Virus record (IMG/VR): IMGVR_UViG_3300020171_000333
Location: 1 to 32,954 of that record
Direction: 5' to 3' (one strand)
Origin: a virus
DNA: 32,954 nucleotides
Made by a program: the position numbers and the translations under genes. Positions 7,020 through 14,976 of the stretch are shown here, one piece after another; the first letter of the stretch is position 1, and the number at the start of each line of letters is the position of its first letter. A model generated the notes under the pieces. It did no database searches. It saw only the letters and a program-made list of their open reading frames with translations, and was not told the origin of the DNA.

Positions 7020-7970
7020 ATGGCAAACGAAGTAGTATTCAAACCAAGTAATTCAGCGGATTTTCAGTATGAAACTCAAACTGGTGCCAAGGGAAATATA
7101 GAAGCCGATGCTGGGCAGACGAGATTGTTGGGATGGGTAAAAGGAGCAATTAGATTCAATAATGTGACTGTGAATAAAGGAACGACAGTAAATTCTGCCA
7201 TGGTAAATTTTTATATTACCGAAAGATTTGGAAGTGGTGAAGTCAAGTCAAAAGTTTATGGAATAGATGAAAATAATACTGCGAATTTCTTTGATTTAAA
7301 TGCTTTTGGAAGAGACCACACTACTGCGTGGACAACAACGGGAACTACTCAAGGAGCTGGGGAATACTGGAATTTTGACGTTAAAGATATTGTAAACGAA
7401 ATATTCGCTAGAGATGGGTGGAGCAGTGGTAATTCTCTTGGAATATTAATAGAAGATAACGGAACCGCATCCGGGGCTGACTTATATGTATCATCAAACT
7501 ATGAAGACAATTCTAGGTTGGTTATTCGCGTCTCTGCTGAACCAGACTTTACCCCAACTCCTATTACGGTAGATGTCCCAACGTTCCCCGGAGCTAATAG
7601 CTTTGGAATGAAATTCAGTAAGCCCGGAGTAAACGTTTTAACTGCCACCGAAGCCGAGACATATTTCACTACCAGAAAGAAATCTTTTAAAATTCATATG
7701 TACGGGCAAGGAACTTGCGATGGAGGAAACGTATGGACTGATATAACTCATGGACTAGATTATATTCCTTCATTTTTAATTTATGGAGATGCTGGACTCA
7801 AAGCATCTAATTTTCATGTAAAAGTTCCTCGTCAATATTATGGTGCAGATGACCCTCTGGGATTTGAGGGTGATTGGATGGCTTACGCCGATACTAACAA
7901 AATTAGTGTCAACTCAGTTGTTGGCGGAGATTTTATATATTATATTTTTCTTGACCCACTTGAAGAATAA
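7020..7970 (+). CDS. Tail fibre protein with DNRLRE/CBM-like domain
   Basis: 316 residues. The first 180 resemble the DNRLRE-type beta-sandwich of carbohydrate-binding proteins: a GAIRFNNVTVNKGTTVNSAMVNFYI strand set, WNFDVKDIVNEIF, then GWSSGNSLGILIEDNG and a closing SRLVIRVSAE. Residues from about 193 on repeat the module of the upstream gene (GMKFSKPGVNVLT...FTTRKK, then DITHGLDYIPSF). The gene follows a TAATATG junction with no Shine-Dalgarno. Likely role: carbohydrate recognition at the fibre tip. The DNRLRE assignment is from strand pattern and memory. Confidence 0.6.
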   Translation: MANEVVFKPSNSADFQYETQTGAKGNIEADAGQTRLLGWVKGAIRFNNVTVNKGTTVNSAMVNFYITERFGSGEVKSKVYGIDENNTANFFDLNAFGRDHTTAWTTTGTTQGAGEYWNFDVKDIVNEIFARDGWSSGNSLGILIEDNGTASGADLYVSSNYEDNSRLVIRVSAEPDFTPTPITVDVPTFPGANSFGMKFSKPGVNVLTATEAETYFTTRKKSFKIHMYGQGTCDGGNVWTDITHGLDYIPSFLIYGDAGLKASNFHVKVPRQYYGADDPLGFEGDWMAYADTNKISVNSVVGGDFIYYIFLDPLEE

Positions 7971-7990
7971 TCTAAAAAAAGCATATGGTG

Positions 7991-7996
7991 TAGAAT
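7991..7996 (+). promoter_or_regulatory. Candidate -10 (TAGAAT) for the adaptor gene
   Basis: TAGAAT ends eight bases before the ATG at 8005 and no Shine-Dalgarno lies between, so a leaderless transcript is predicted. No clear -35 is visible. Confidence 0.4.
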
Positions 7997-8004
7997 AACT
8001 TTAT

Positions 8005-8712
8005 ATGGATACGCTTGACGACCTCATTATTGCTTTACGATCCGATCTTAACATAACTTCCAGTAGCTCACTATATCCAACTGCAACACTAGAATTGGCA
8101 ATCAATCGGGCATATATCAAGGCAAGTAGGCTATTCAGATGGCCGCAATTGGAGGATGCCAAGAGAACTACCAGTCAATTAAATATCGAATACTATGATA
8201 TGCCGGAGACATGGAGTCCTAATTCAATGTGGAGACTGGAAGTAAACGCAGTGCAGTACGGAGAAGACCCGGATGGTAGTCCAATGTCTTATGAAGATTA
8301 CACACAATGGAGAGCAGACACTGACAATGCGGCCAGCACTGATGAGAAGTGGGCGCAACAGTGGCTCCGCTTCTTCTTCTGGCCACTTCCAACTGCAGGG
8401 CTAACAATTGACGCGTGGGGGCAGAAGAATGTTACAGCATTGTCTAGTGGGACAGACGACACGATCTTCAGTCATAACATGCCGGAGTGTAACGAGGCGT
8501 TGGTTCTTGAAGCATCGGCAATTTTAAAGAAAAAAGGTGAGGATGATAAAAAGGGAGTAATGTTTAGTGACGAGTCTAAGCAGATATTAGCGGTATCTTT
8601 TGGCAAACTAAAGCAGGAAAAAGCCAAATTTGAAAAAACACAACCGTTCTTCCATGTTGATGATATGTTTGGACACTCGGCGACATCAGACATTATAGGG
8701 AATTTTAGCTAA
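8005..8712 (+). CDS. Head-tail adaptor / tail tubular A-like protein
   Basis: 235 residues. The N-terminus (TLDDLIIALRSDLNI...LYPTATLELAINRAYIKASRLFRWPQLE) is the helical opening usual for gp6-like and podovirus tail-tubular A/adaptor proteins. A Trp-rich beta middle follows (TWSPNSMWRLEVN, WLRFFFWPLPTAGLTI), then a long C-terminal helix with many Lys. Adaptors of this kind sit under the portal and dock the tail. Neighbouring internal-protein genes fit that order. There is no Shine-Dalgarno; a -10 eight bases upstream suggests a separate leaderless start. Confidence 0.6.
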   Translation: MDTLDDLIIALRSDLNITSSSSLYPTATLELAINRAYIKASRLFRWPQLEDAKRTTSQLNIEYYDMPETWSPNSMWRLEVNAVQYGEDPDGSPMSYEDYTQWRADTDNAASTDEKWAQQWLRFFFWPLPTAGLTIDAWGQKNVTALSSGTDDTIFSHNMPECNEALVLEASAILKKKGEDDKKGVMFSDESKQILAVSFGKLKQEKAKFEKTQPFFHVDDMFGHSATSDIIGNFS

Positions 8713-9890
8713 TGGCAACATACGATCCATCATCATTGGGAATTAAACCACCGTCGGGAGGGTTCCAACAGGGCGGATGGTATAACGGTCGTCAGTTTTG
8801 GGGTGGTCAACTATCTGATCCCGGAGTTATCAATCCTCTATCTAGCCAAGTCGGAGCTGGTCAACTGGTATCCGCAGAAGTAAACGCTCAATCGGCGGCG
8901 GCACAAGGACAAACCCCCCAACAGCTTGAGACGTATTTGCAGTCGCAGAGGCAACAGCAACCAAAACCAGTCCAGACTCCTGTTACTTTTCCTACCCCAA
9001 GCGGTTCTGGAGCGTTCCAAACAACATCTCCGGTCCAAGGAGGCGGCGCAGTTTCAGGAGTACCGACAGCTGGAATGACCCCCCAACCGACAATTGATTT
9101 AGTAAGTTTGTATAACACAGCCTATAAGTCCGCTGGAATTACTGATTTGGAATCTAACATGGTAAAACAGAATCAGGCATTCGCGGATGCCCAATCTAAG
9201 ATAAATGACAACCCCTATCTTTCGGAAGCGCAGAGAGTAGGTAGGATACAGAAATTGCAGACGGACTTTAATGCCAATACGGCTAATTTGCAAAAAGAAA
9301 TTGCTACTAAAAAGGCTGACATTGAAACGCAGATGAATCTTCAAACAAAGCAGTTTGATATCAATTCTACGGCGGCTCAACAGGCATTAACTCAGTTTAA
9401 TACCCTTCTTTCAATGGGGGCTTTAGCAAACGCTAGCGGTGAAGATATTGCTAACTTTACTAGAAGCACCGGAATCCCGAGCAGTATGATCTATAGCGCT
9501 ATCAAATCAGCTAGTGATAAAAAGGCCAAAGAAGATCAAGCAAAAACGCAAGTAATACAGTCAACAGCCGATTCTGGGGAGGTCACGGTAAGCGTTATAA
9601 ACACAGAAACAGGAGAGATTATTAGTCAAAAAAGTCTGGGGAAGGTCGGTAATGCCCAAACAACTGGAACCTCCGCAACTGGGATAAAGCAGAGCCAGAC
9701 AGACCAGTTACAAGCCATCAAAGATGACGTGGTCAACGAAATAAGAGGTGGGATGACGCTACAGGATGTATTCAGATTGGCTAGTAATTACCTTGATGCT
9801 AACGAAATACTAAGGCTCTACAATACTAACAGCATTTATGGACCAGCTGAAGAAAGCGAAGATCAACTAAAGAAATATGGCGTTAAATAA
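8712..9890 (+). CDS. Virion protein, Gln/Pro-rich N-terminus (function unknown)
   Basis: 392 residues; the ATG overlaps the previous stop by one base (TAATG). Residues 1-135 are Gly, Gln, Pro and Ser rich with no predicted core. The centre (about 140-260) is helical and polar, with heptad-like runs from NMVKQNQAFADAQSKIN to IETQMNLQTKQFDINSTAAQQ. The end is mixed. No enzyme motif is seen. Its place between adaptor and internal proteins, and its flexible helical composition, suggest a small internal/ejection protein like T7 gp14 or gp15, but similarity cannot be shown by eye. Confidence 0.5.
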   Translation: MATYDPSSLGIKPPSGGFQQGGWYNGRQFWGGQLSDPGVINPLSSQVGAGQLVSAEVNAQSAAAQGQTPQQLETYLQSQRQQQPKPVQTPVTFPTPSGSGAFQTTSPVQGGGAVSGVPTAGMTPQPTIDLVSLYNTAYKSAGITDLESNMVKQNQAFADAQSKINDNPYLSEAQRVGRIQKLQTDFNANTANLQKEIATKKADIETQMNLQTKQFDINSTAAQQALTQFNTLLSMGALANASGEDIANFTRSTGIPSSMIYSAIKSASDKKAKEDQAKTQVIQSTADSGEVTVSVINTETGEIISQKSLGKVGNAQTTGTSATGIKQSQTDQLQAIKDDVVNEIRGGMTLQDVFRLASNYLDANEILRLYNTNSIYGPAEESEDQLKKYGVK

Positions 9891-9892
9891 CT

Positions 9893-11662
9893 ATGGGTAC
9901 ACTTACCGACTCCTACTTTGCTAGCAAGTCTCAACTGCAGGGAAAGCCAGTACAACCTGCTACATCCACTGGCTCAGGTTCTGTTCTACAGTCATATCAG
10001 TCTAACAAACAATATTTAAGGACAGCTCCACAGCTTCCGCCTGCATTCGCTCCATCTCCGCAAACACAGACAGCGCAAACACTAACTGTACCAAAGCCGG
10101 CCAATCAGTTAGGGCAAATTGGGACTGATATTTTCTCTGGTATAAAAAGTCTTGCTCCCAAGATTAAGCCGACCATAGTAAAGGGTCTATCATTTGCCTT
10201 ATCAACTGCTAAATCAGTCCCCTCGGCGGTATCGAAAACAGTATCCAAGGTAAAGCAAACAGCACCCCAAAAGATTGTCGAGGCTTTTAAACAGCAAGAG
10301 AAGGCCCCTGCCATGCAGTTAGATATTGTTTTGGATGTTGTAAAAGGACTTTTGGGTGAGCGCGGAGGTGGACGTCCAGAAGTAGGAAGAATTGGTGGCC
10401 CAGTATTAGAAACACAGAAATACTCGTCTTTAAATCCAGCCCCTACGTATAAACCAGAGAGCAAGGCCCAGGCGATGGGATCGCTAGGGTACAAACTTAT
10501 CGAAGATATTGTAGTGGGAAATCTGACTGGAATAAATCAGAGTTTTGAGACTGGGGCTAAATCTATAACTTCCACCCCCCAGTTCCAATTTGCCGCCTCT
10601 ACAATTCAGGGGTTTACCAGCAAACAGTTTAACAATCTACTTCAGAAGGTTAAACCGTTAAGAATAACATTCAAAGACCTGCAGGACGTAACTACCGGAA
10701 AGGGAACGGCAGAGCAATTAATACGTTTCCAGAAGTTTAATGAGTTAAAAACTAATGGGATGCCAGTAGATGAAATATTGAAAGCCGGAGAGAAAGTAAA
10801 AGTTAGTCCAACTACCAGAGTATTTGATTTCTTGAACGACACCGTTGATAAAATCAAAAAGACATTGACATCTAGTTTTAGTCCGGAAGAGCAGAAATTG
10901 CTCACTTCCGGAGAAGCAAAATTAAAAAGCGTAATTGGCACAGGTGACAAAACATCGCAAGAGCTGATAAATGCCGTCATAAATAATGGGTTAGAGAAGA
11001 CATCGGAAGGTAAAAAAGTCTTGAAATTAGCCGTAGAAGCTCAAAGAACAGGAAATAATATCAAAGTAGAACTGCCTGTTTCTAAGATAGAAGTACAACC
11101 CACAAAAAAGATAGAAGTACCCAGAGGCCAGTTACCAGTGGGAGAAGGAAGGGTTAAAGTTAGCTCTCTTGAGGCTAGAGTGACGGAAACACTAAAGAAC
11201 GTCAACCAAGAGAAGATAGATCAACTGGGAGTAGCAACATATAACCAGATGAGTAAAAAAGAGAATATTCAAGCAGCTTCGGAGTACGTAATTAATAATC
11301 CAGAAGATGCAATGAAAGTGTTGACCGGAGAAATTGAACCCCCAAAAGGTGTTTTGCGTAATTCTGTTTATGTGGCGATGGAGAACATGGCAAGAGATGA
11401 CGTCGAATTAGCTCGTAGACTGGCCTCTATTTCTTCTACCAGAGCCGGACAAGAAATAAGCATTTTAACTGAGATATCGCCTGAATCTCCAGTAAAGTTA
11501 ATAAAAGACGTACAAGACACTAGGATAGAAGTTGTAGAGAAAAGAATGGGAAAGAAAATATCTCAAGTTGCTAAAGAAGAAGTTGCTAAAATAAAGAAAC
11601 AGGTTAAGAAGATAGATAAATACGACTGGGGAAAGTTTATAGATTCTATAGAAACTTGTTAA
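9893..11662 (+). CDS. Large internal virion protein, part 1 (ejection-type)
   Basis: 589 residues, starting just after the previous TAA. The first 160 residues are disordered (Gln/Pro/Thr) with a Lys-rich helical tract. The middle has helical segments, and the C-terminus contains ENMARDDVELARRLASIS followed by TRAGQEISILTEISPESPVK and a Lys-rich coiled coil. That last block is reminiscent of polyvalent/internal virion proteins of phages. It ends one base before the next gene (TAATATG), whose protein appears to continue the same functional unit. Likely packaged in the head and ejected with DNA; no catalytic residues are seen. Confidence 0.55.
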   Translation: MGTLTDSYFASKSQLQGKPVQPATSTGSGSVLQSYQSNKQYLRTAPQLPPAFAPSPQTQTAQTLTVPKPANQLGQIGTDIFSGIKSLAPKIKPTIVKGLSFALSTAKSVPSAVSKTVSKVKQTAPQKIVEAFKQQEKAPAMQLDIVLDVVKGLLGERGGGRPEVGRIGGPVLETQKYSSLNPAPTYKPESKAQAMGSLGYKLIEDIVVGNLTGINQSFETGAKSITSTPQFQFAASTIQGFTSKQFNNLLQKVKPLRITFKDLQDVTTGKGTAEQLIRFQKFNELKTNGMPVDEILKAGEKVKVSPTTRVFDFLNDTVDKIKKTLTSSFSPEEQKLLTSGEAKLKSVIGTGDKTSQELINAVINNGLEKTSEGKKVLKLAVEAQRTGNNIKVELPVSKIEVQPTKKIEVPRGQLPVGEGRVKVSSLEARVTETLKNVNQEKIDQLGVATYNQMSKKENIQAASEYVINNPEDAMKVLTGEIEPPKGVLRNSVYVAMENMARDDVELARRLASISSTRAGQEISILTEISPESPVKLIKDVQDTRIEVVEKRMGKKISQVAKEEVAKIKKQVKKIDKYDWGKFIDSIETC

Positions 11663-11663
11663 T

Positions 11664-14174
11664 ATGAGATTTTGTTTAACTGTAGATACCAAGAATAAGT
11701 TCAAGAAAGCTCTTCGAGAGGGTGCAATTGACCCTATTAAGTTATCTGGAATGTCCAGCGTAGAAAGGAATAAGTTTTTATCTGGATTTGTAGGAAAGGA
11801 AAATTCGACTGGGGTTAATTCTCTATTCGAGAGCAAACTGCTTCTGAAGAATCAGAAAGCAGGGTATATCTCGTGGGCAAAGAAAGTCATGGGGATCAGG
11901 CCAGAAGTCAGAAGGGATTTGATTTCAAAGATAGAGAGAATGGATAGAGTACTAGATCCAAAAGAAGGCGAACAGTTCCTGCAAGATTTGGCTAATACCA
12001 AATTGGGAGTAAATGTTACCGAGACAGAAGCTAAGAAGATTAGCGAGATGTCTAAGGTTGTTTCAGATTTAAGAAGTAAAACGGATACGAACAAATCAGA
12101 CGTTCCGTTAGGAAGAGCCAAGTTAGATTTGATTGACTATGTCAATAAGTTGGGAGGGAAAAAAGCAGACTTAGCAACCAATATAGCTGGACTTCCCAGG
12201 ACAATCATGTCTTCTTTCGATCTTTCTGCTCCTCTAAACCAGGGGTGGGGGATGTTAAGCAGAAAACGGTTTTACACTTCTCTTGGAACAATGCTGAAGT
12301 CCGCTGCGAGCGAAGGAGCATATAGAGACCTGCAAGCAGAGATTATTACTCATCCGAAATATGATCTAGCAAAAAAGTCTGGTCTTCGACTGACAGAATT
12401 GGGTAACAGGCTAGAGCTAAGAGAAGAACAGTTTATGAGTTCCCTTGCAGACAAGGTTCCTGTTCTTTCTGGATCACAGCGAGCATACACAGCATTCTTA
12501 AATAAACTTCGGATGGATTCGTTCAGTGATCTTGTCAAAAAAGCCGAGGTGGCTGGGGAAGATGTAGGTATGGGTTCTAAATCCGCAGAAGATCTGGCAA
12601 AAGTGGTCAATAATTTTACTGGTGGAGCAAGGGTCGGGAAAGTAGAGGGAGCAGTTCCGTTATTGAATGCGACGTTCTTTTCACCTCGGAAGATCAAGTC
12701 AACCATAGAAATAATGAATCCCATCAACTATGTGAGTCCTAAAATAAGCAAAACGGCAAGGAATGAAGCAACGAGAAACCTCATTGGAAGTGTGGCGTTG
12801 TCAGCTGGAGTTATCGCTCTCTATGGATTATTGACTGGAAGAAAACAGGAAACTGATCCTACTAGTACAGATTTTGGAAAGATTAAATCTGGGGATACCA
12901 GGTTAGACACGAGCGGAGGAAATGCCACCTATTTGAACCTTTTATCAAGATTGGTTACCGGAAAGATAAAAGGTCAATCTGGTATATCAAGAAAACTTGG
13001 AACTGGATATGGGGAAACCTCTGGGGCAGACTTGGTTGCTCAATTTTTGAGGTACAAACTTTCTCCTAACGCCTCCTTGTTAATTGATGCTGTCACTGGA
13101 GCTAATGCGATTGGAGAGAAAAAGACCATTTTACAATCAGTTATAGATCGCTTTAAGCCCATGTTTGCTAACTCTGTAGTGGAGCTTTTGAAGAGTGATA
13201 CCAGCGGTAAGTTTGGATTTGCTCTAGGCGGTTTGTTTGGGGCAGGATTAAATACTTATAAGCCAACCTCCGCTGATTGGTCTATTAGTGAGGGGAAAGA
13301 GTTGCTACAGTTCAAAGAAAAAGTTGGCGAAGATAAATTCAAACAAGCTAACGAGACTTTCAATAAGAGTTATGACGAGTGGTTTAAGAAAGTACAGAAT
13401 AATCAGACCTATAAATCTCTCTCCGACGAAGAGAAACAGAAAGCTATTACAAAGAAAAAGAATGAACTGAAGTCAGAGATATTCAAACAATACCAGTTCA
13501 AATATAAACAAGAGAAAAGCAAGGATATCCCATCCAGCAAAGACCTTGAATCTTCGGCCAAACCTCCCAACAAATTAGCAGAAGCTATCCAGGGGTTAAG
13601 GGCATCTAAGCAAGTCCCCGGGGCCAGCGCTTGGTTCTGGGAAAAGAAGAAGATGTTGTCTCCTAAACCAGATGAGGAGAGTACACCAGTAATACCAGAA
13701 GCTGAAGCTTCTAAACCAATTATAAAAGCACCACAAAAAGCTAAGCCAACAGAGACTACGTATGGTAGAAATCCAAGTACCAAGAAGGTGAAAGCCGATC
13801 CAGTCGTACATGCGGCTATCGCCGATGCTTCTAAGAAGTATGGAATACCAGCTGAAATCCTGTACGATATCGGGTTCTCTGAAAGTTCACTTAATCCAAA
13901 TCCTCCTAAAAATCCTAAGAGTTCGGCTGGGGGGTTATTCCAGTTTACTAACGGCACATGGGAAACAGTTAAAAATTATGCTAGGATGAAAGGGAGTACA
14001 TTGAAATTGCCCAGTATAGATAAGAATGATCCCAGATCGTCTGCAATGGCGGCGGCATATCTAATTAAAAATGGACAATTGGGCAGATGGGATGCTAGCA
14101 AGTGGAACTGGGGCGAATACTGGTCAGATGACGAACTGGAAGAAATGGGATTTTATAAACAAACTAAGAGATGA
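11664..14174 (+). CDS. Large internal virion protein with C-terminal lytic transglycosylase domain
   Basis: 836 residues. The N-terminal 80 residues (KLSGMSSVERNKFLSGFVG, then SLFESKLLLKNQKAG) match a pattern I recall from large polyvalent phage proteins. The middle has SGSQRAYTAFLNKLRMDSF near residue 270 and an LLNATFFSPRKIKS block, as in LPD38-like regions, then a hydrophobic stretch (NLIGSVALSAGVIALYGLL) that could insert in membrane. After a charged coiled coil comes an SLT domain, with catalytic Glu near 740 in GFSESSLNP and SSAGGLFQF after it. The role would be local peptidoglycan opening during DNA ejection, as T7 gp16 does. It starts without a Shine-Dalgarno at a TAATATG junction. 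Confidence 0.75.
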   Translation: MRFCLTVDTKNKFKKALREGAIDPIKLSGMSSVERNKFLSGFVGKENSTGVNSLFESKLLLKNQKAGYISWAKKVMGIRPEVRRDLISKIERMDRVLDPKEGEQFLQDLANTKLGVNVTETEAKKISEMSKVVSDLRSKTDTNKSDVPLGRAKLDLIDYVNKLGGKKADLATNIAGLPRTIMSSFDLSAPLNQGWGMLSRKRFYTSLGTMLKSAASEGAYRDLQAEIITHPKYDLAKKSGLRLTELGNRLELREEQFMSSLADKVPVLSGSQRAYTAFLNKLRMDSFSDLVKKAEVAGEDVGMGSKSAEDLAKVVNNFTGGARVGKVEGAVPLLNATFFSPRKIKSTIEIMNPINYVSPKISKTARNEATRNLIGSVALSAGVIALYGLLTGRKQETDPTSTDFGKIKSGDTRLDTSGGNATYLNLLSRLVTGKIKGQSGISRKLGTGYGETSGADLVAQFLRYKLSPNASLLIDAVTGANAIGEKKTILQSVIDRFKPMFANSVVELLKSDTSGKFGFALGGLFGAGLNTYKPTSADWSISEGKELLQFKEKVGEDKFKQANETFNKSYDEWFKKVQNNQTYKSLSDEEKQKAITKKKNELKSEIFKQYQFKYKQEKSKDIPSSKDLESSAKPPNKLAEAIQGLRASKQVPGASAWFWEKKKMLSPKPDEESTPVIPEAEASKPIIKAPQKAKPTETTYGRNPSTKKVKADPVVHAAIADASKKYGIPAEILYDIGFSESSLNPNPPKNPKSSAGGLFQFTNGTWETVKNYARMKGSTLKLPSIDKNDPRSSAMAAAYLIKNGQLGRWDASKWNWGEYWSDDELEEMGFYKQTKR

Positions 14175-14395
14175 CAAAAATCGATAATTATGAATTACTA
14201 AAAGATGTTTACTTAACCGTGAACAGAGTGGAAGATAAGATGGATAAGAGGATAGTGAGCATAGAGGCCAGAATAGATAACCTCGAGGACTTTAAATCTA
14301 ATTTAGCTGGGAAGATTACCATTTTGGGAGCGATAGTACTATTGGTAGTAAACTTCGCGTGGGATATAGGAAAAAAGTTACTAGGAAAAGAGTAG
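14171..14395 (+). CDS. Small coiled-coil membrane protein (holin/XhlA-like)
   Basis: 74 residues; its ATGA start overlaps the previous stop by four bases. Residues 1-45 are a charged amphipathic helix (VNRVEDKMDKRIVSIEARIDNLEDF), and residues 50-66 are one transmembrane segment (ITILGAIVLLVVNFAWDIG), ending in a Lys-rich tail. This layout is that of XhlA/hemolysin-type accessory lysis proteins. It precedes the endolysin/holin genes, which supports a lysis role. A structural membrane-contact role is also possible. Confidence 0.5.
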   Translation: MTKIDNYELLKDVYLTVNRVEDKMDKRIVSIEARIDNLEDFKSNLAGKITILGAIVLLVVNFAWDIGKKLLGKE

Positions 14396-14404
14396 AATAT
14401 ATCT

Positions 14405-14464
14405 GTGAGATATCCAGTGGATGACTATAATTCCAAGTGGTACGACGCTCAAGGGTTCGGGAAG
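14405..14464 (+). pseudogene. Diverged duplicate of the endolysin 5' end, cut off by the HNH gene
   Basis: Reading from GTG at 14405 gives MRYPVDDYNSKWYDAQGFGK, which matches 14 of 20 residues of the endolysin start at 14977 (MRFPVDNYERDWYSAQGFGK); the DNA matches at 41 of 60 positions. Similarity stops at 14464, and base 14465 is the last base of the antisense HNH stop codon. The + frame then runs on through HNH antisense sequence to 14980 with no sensible protein. I read it as the remnant of a second, diverged copy of the peptidase gene. Confidence 0.65.
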
Positions 14465-14938
14465 TTACCAGTTCTGGAAATCAGGATATTTCCCAAAGTA
14501 AGAAGGGTTGTGCAGTCTCAGATGACAAGCAAAGCAAACAGTTCTAAGATTTTTTGGATCAGAATTTCTTCTATTCATATCTCTATGGTGTACGAGGAGT
14601 CGAACGATTTTCCCTTTTCTCGTGTGATTTTCTGCAGTTTTCCCGCACAATTCACAAAATTCTTTTCTAAATTTTGTATACATTGTTCCTCCATCTTTGT
14701 ACCGAGGATTTTTTATTCCACACATTTTTCCCTTCAAAGATTTTTTAACACTTTCTATTCTTTTTTCAGAAAACATTTGACAGTTATTGGAACAGTATTT
14801 TTTCATGCGCCCACAATTTACTTCATAACCTGGAGAAACAAATGGTCTCTGACAGTACAGACACTGAAAAACGAAATACATACCACCCTTCGGAGCTCCT
14901 GGTCTTGTACAAAACCCCTTCCAAATGAGATTACTCAT
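14465..14938 (-). CDS. HNH homing-type endonuclease inserted at the endolysin gene
   Basis: 157 residues on the - strand, the only clear gene on that strand. Zinc pairs are CLYC near residue 27, CSNNC near 49 and CELC near 95. The HNH core is LLVHHRDMNRRNSDPKNLRTVCFACHLRLH (His117, His118, Asn130, His139). NPRYKDG before the core is typical of intron-associated/homing HNH proteins. I chose Met at 14938 because a -35 TTGACT, 17-base spacer and -10 TATTAT lie just upstream, with the -10 ending six bases before the ATG (leaderless). Its stop abuts the duplicated endolysin fragment and its promoter abuts the real endolysin start, the pattern of a mobile free-standing endonuclease. Confidence 0.85.
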   Translation of the reverse strand: MSNLIWKGFCTRPGAPKGGMYFVFQCLYCQRPFVSPGYEVNCGRMKKYCSNNCQMFSEKRIESVKKSLKGKMCGIKNPRYKDGGTMYTKFRKEFCELCGKTAENHTRKGKIVRLLVHHRDMNRRNSDPKNLRTVCFACHLRLHNPSYFGKYPDFQNW

Positions 14939-14940
14939 GA

Positions 14941-14973
14941 TGATATAATATACGGTATGCACGAAGGAGTCAA
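14941..14973. promoter_or_regulatory. Overlapping divergent promoters between HNH gene and endolysin
   Basis: On the + strand TGATATAAT (14941-14949) is an extended -10 reading into the endolysin, whose GAAGGAG site follows at 14963-14969. On the - strand the same AT core gives TATTAT (14945-14950), with TTGACT (14968-14973) 17 bases upstream, reading into the HNH gene. The -10 boxes share five base pairs, so the two transcripts should exclude each other. Confidence 0.6.
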
Positions 14974-14976
14974 TAT

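Noticed and set aside
9893-14174. A single large gene split by frameshift at 11662
   Set aside because: The downstream protein begins with a block I recall as a natural N-terminus, and the TAATATG junction matches other genuine gene borders in the window. No slippery sequence is seen.
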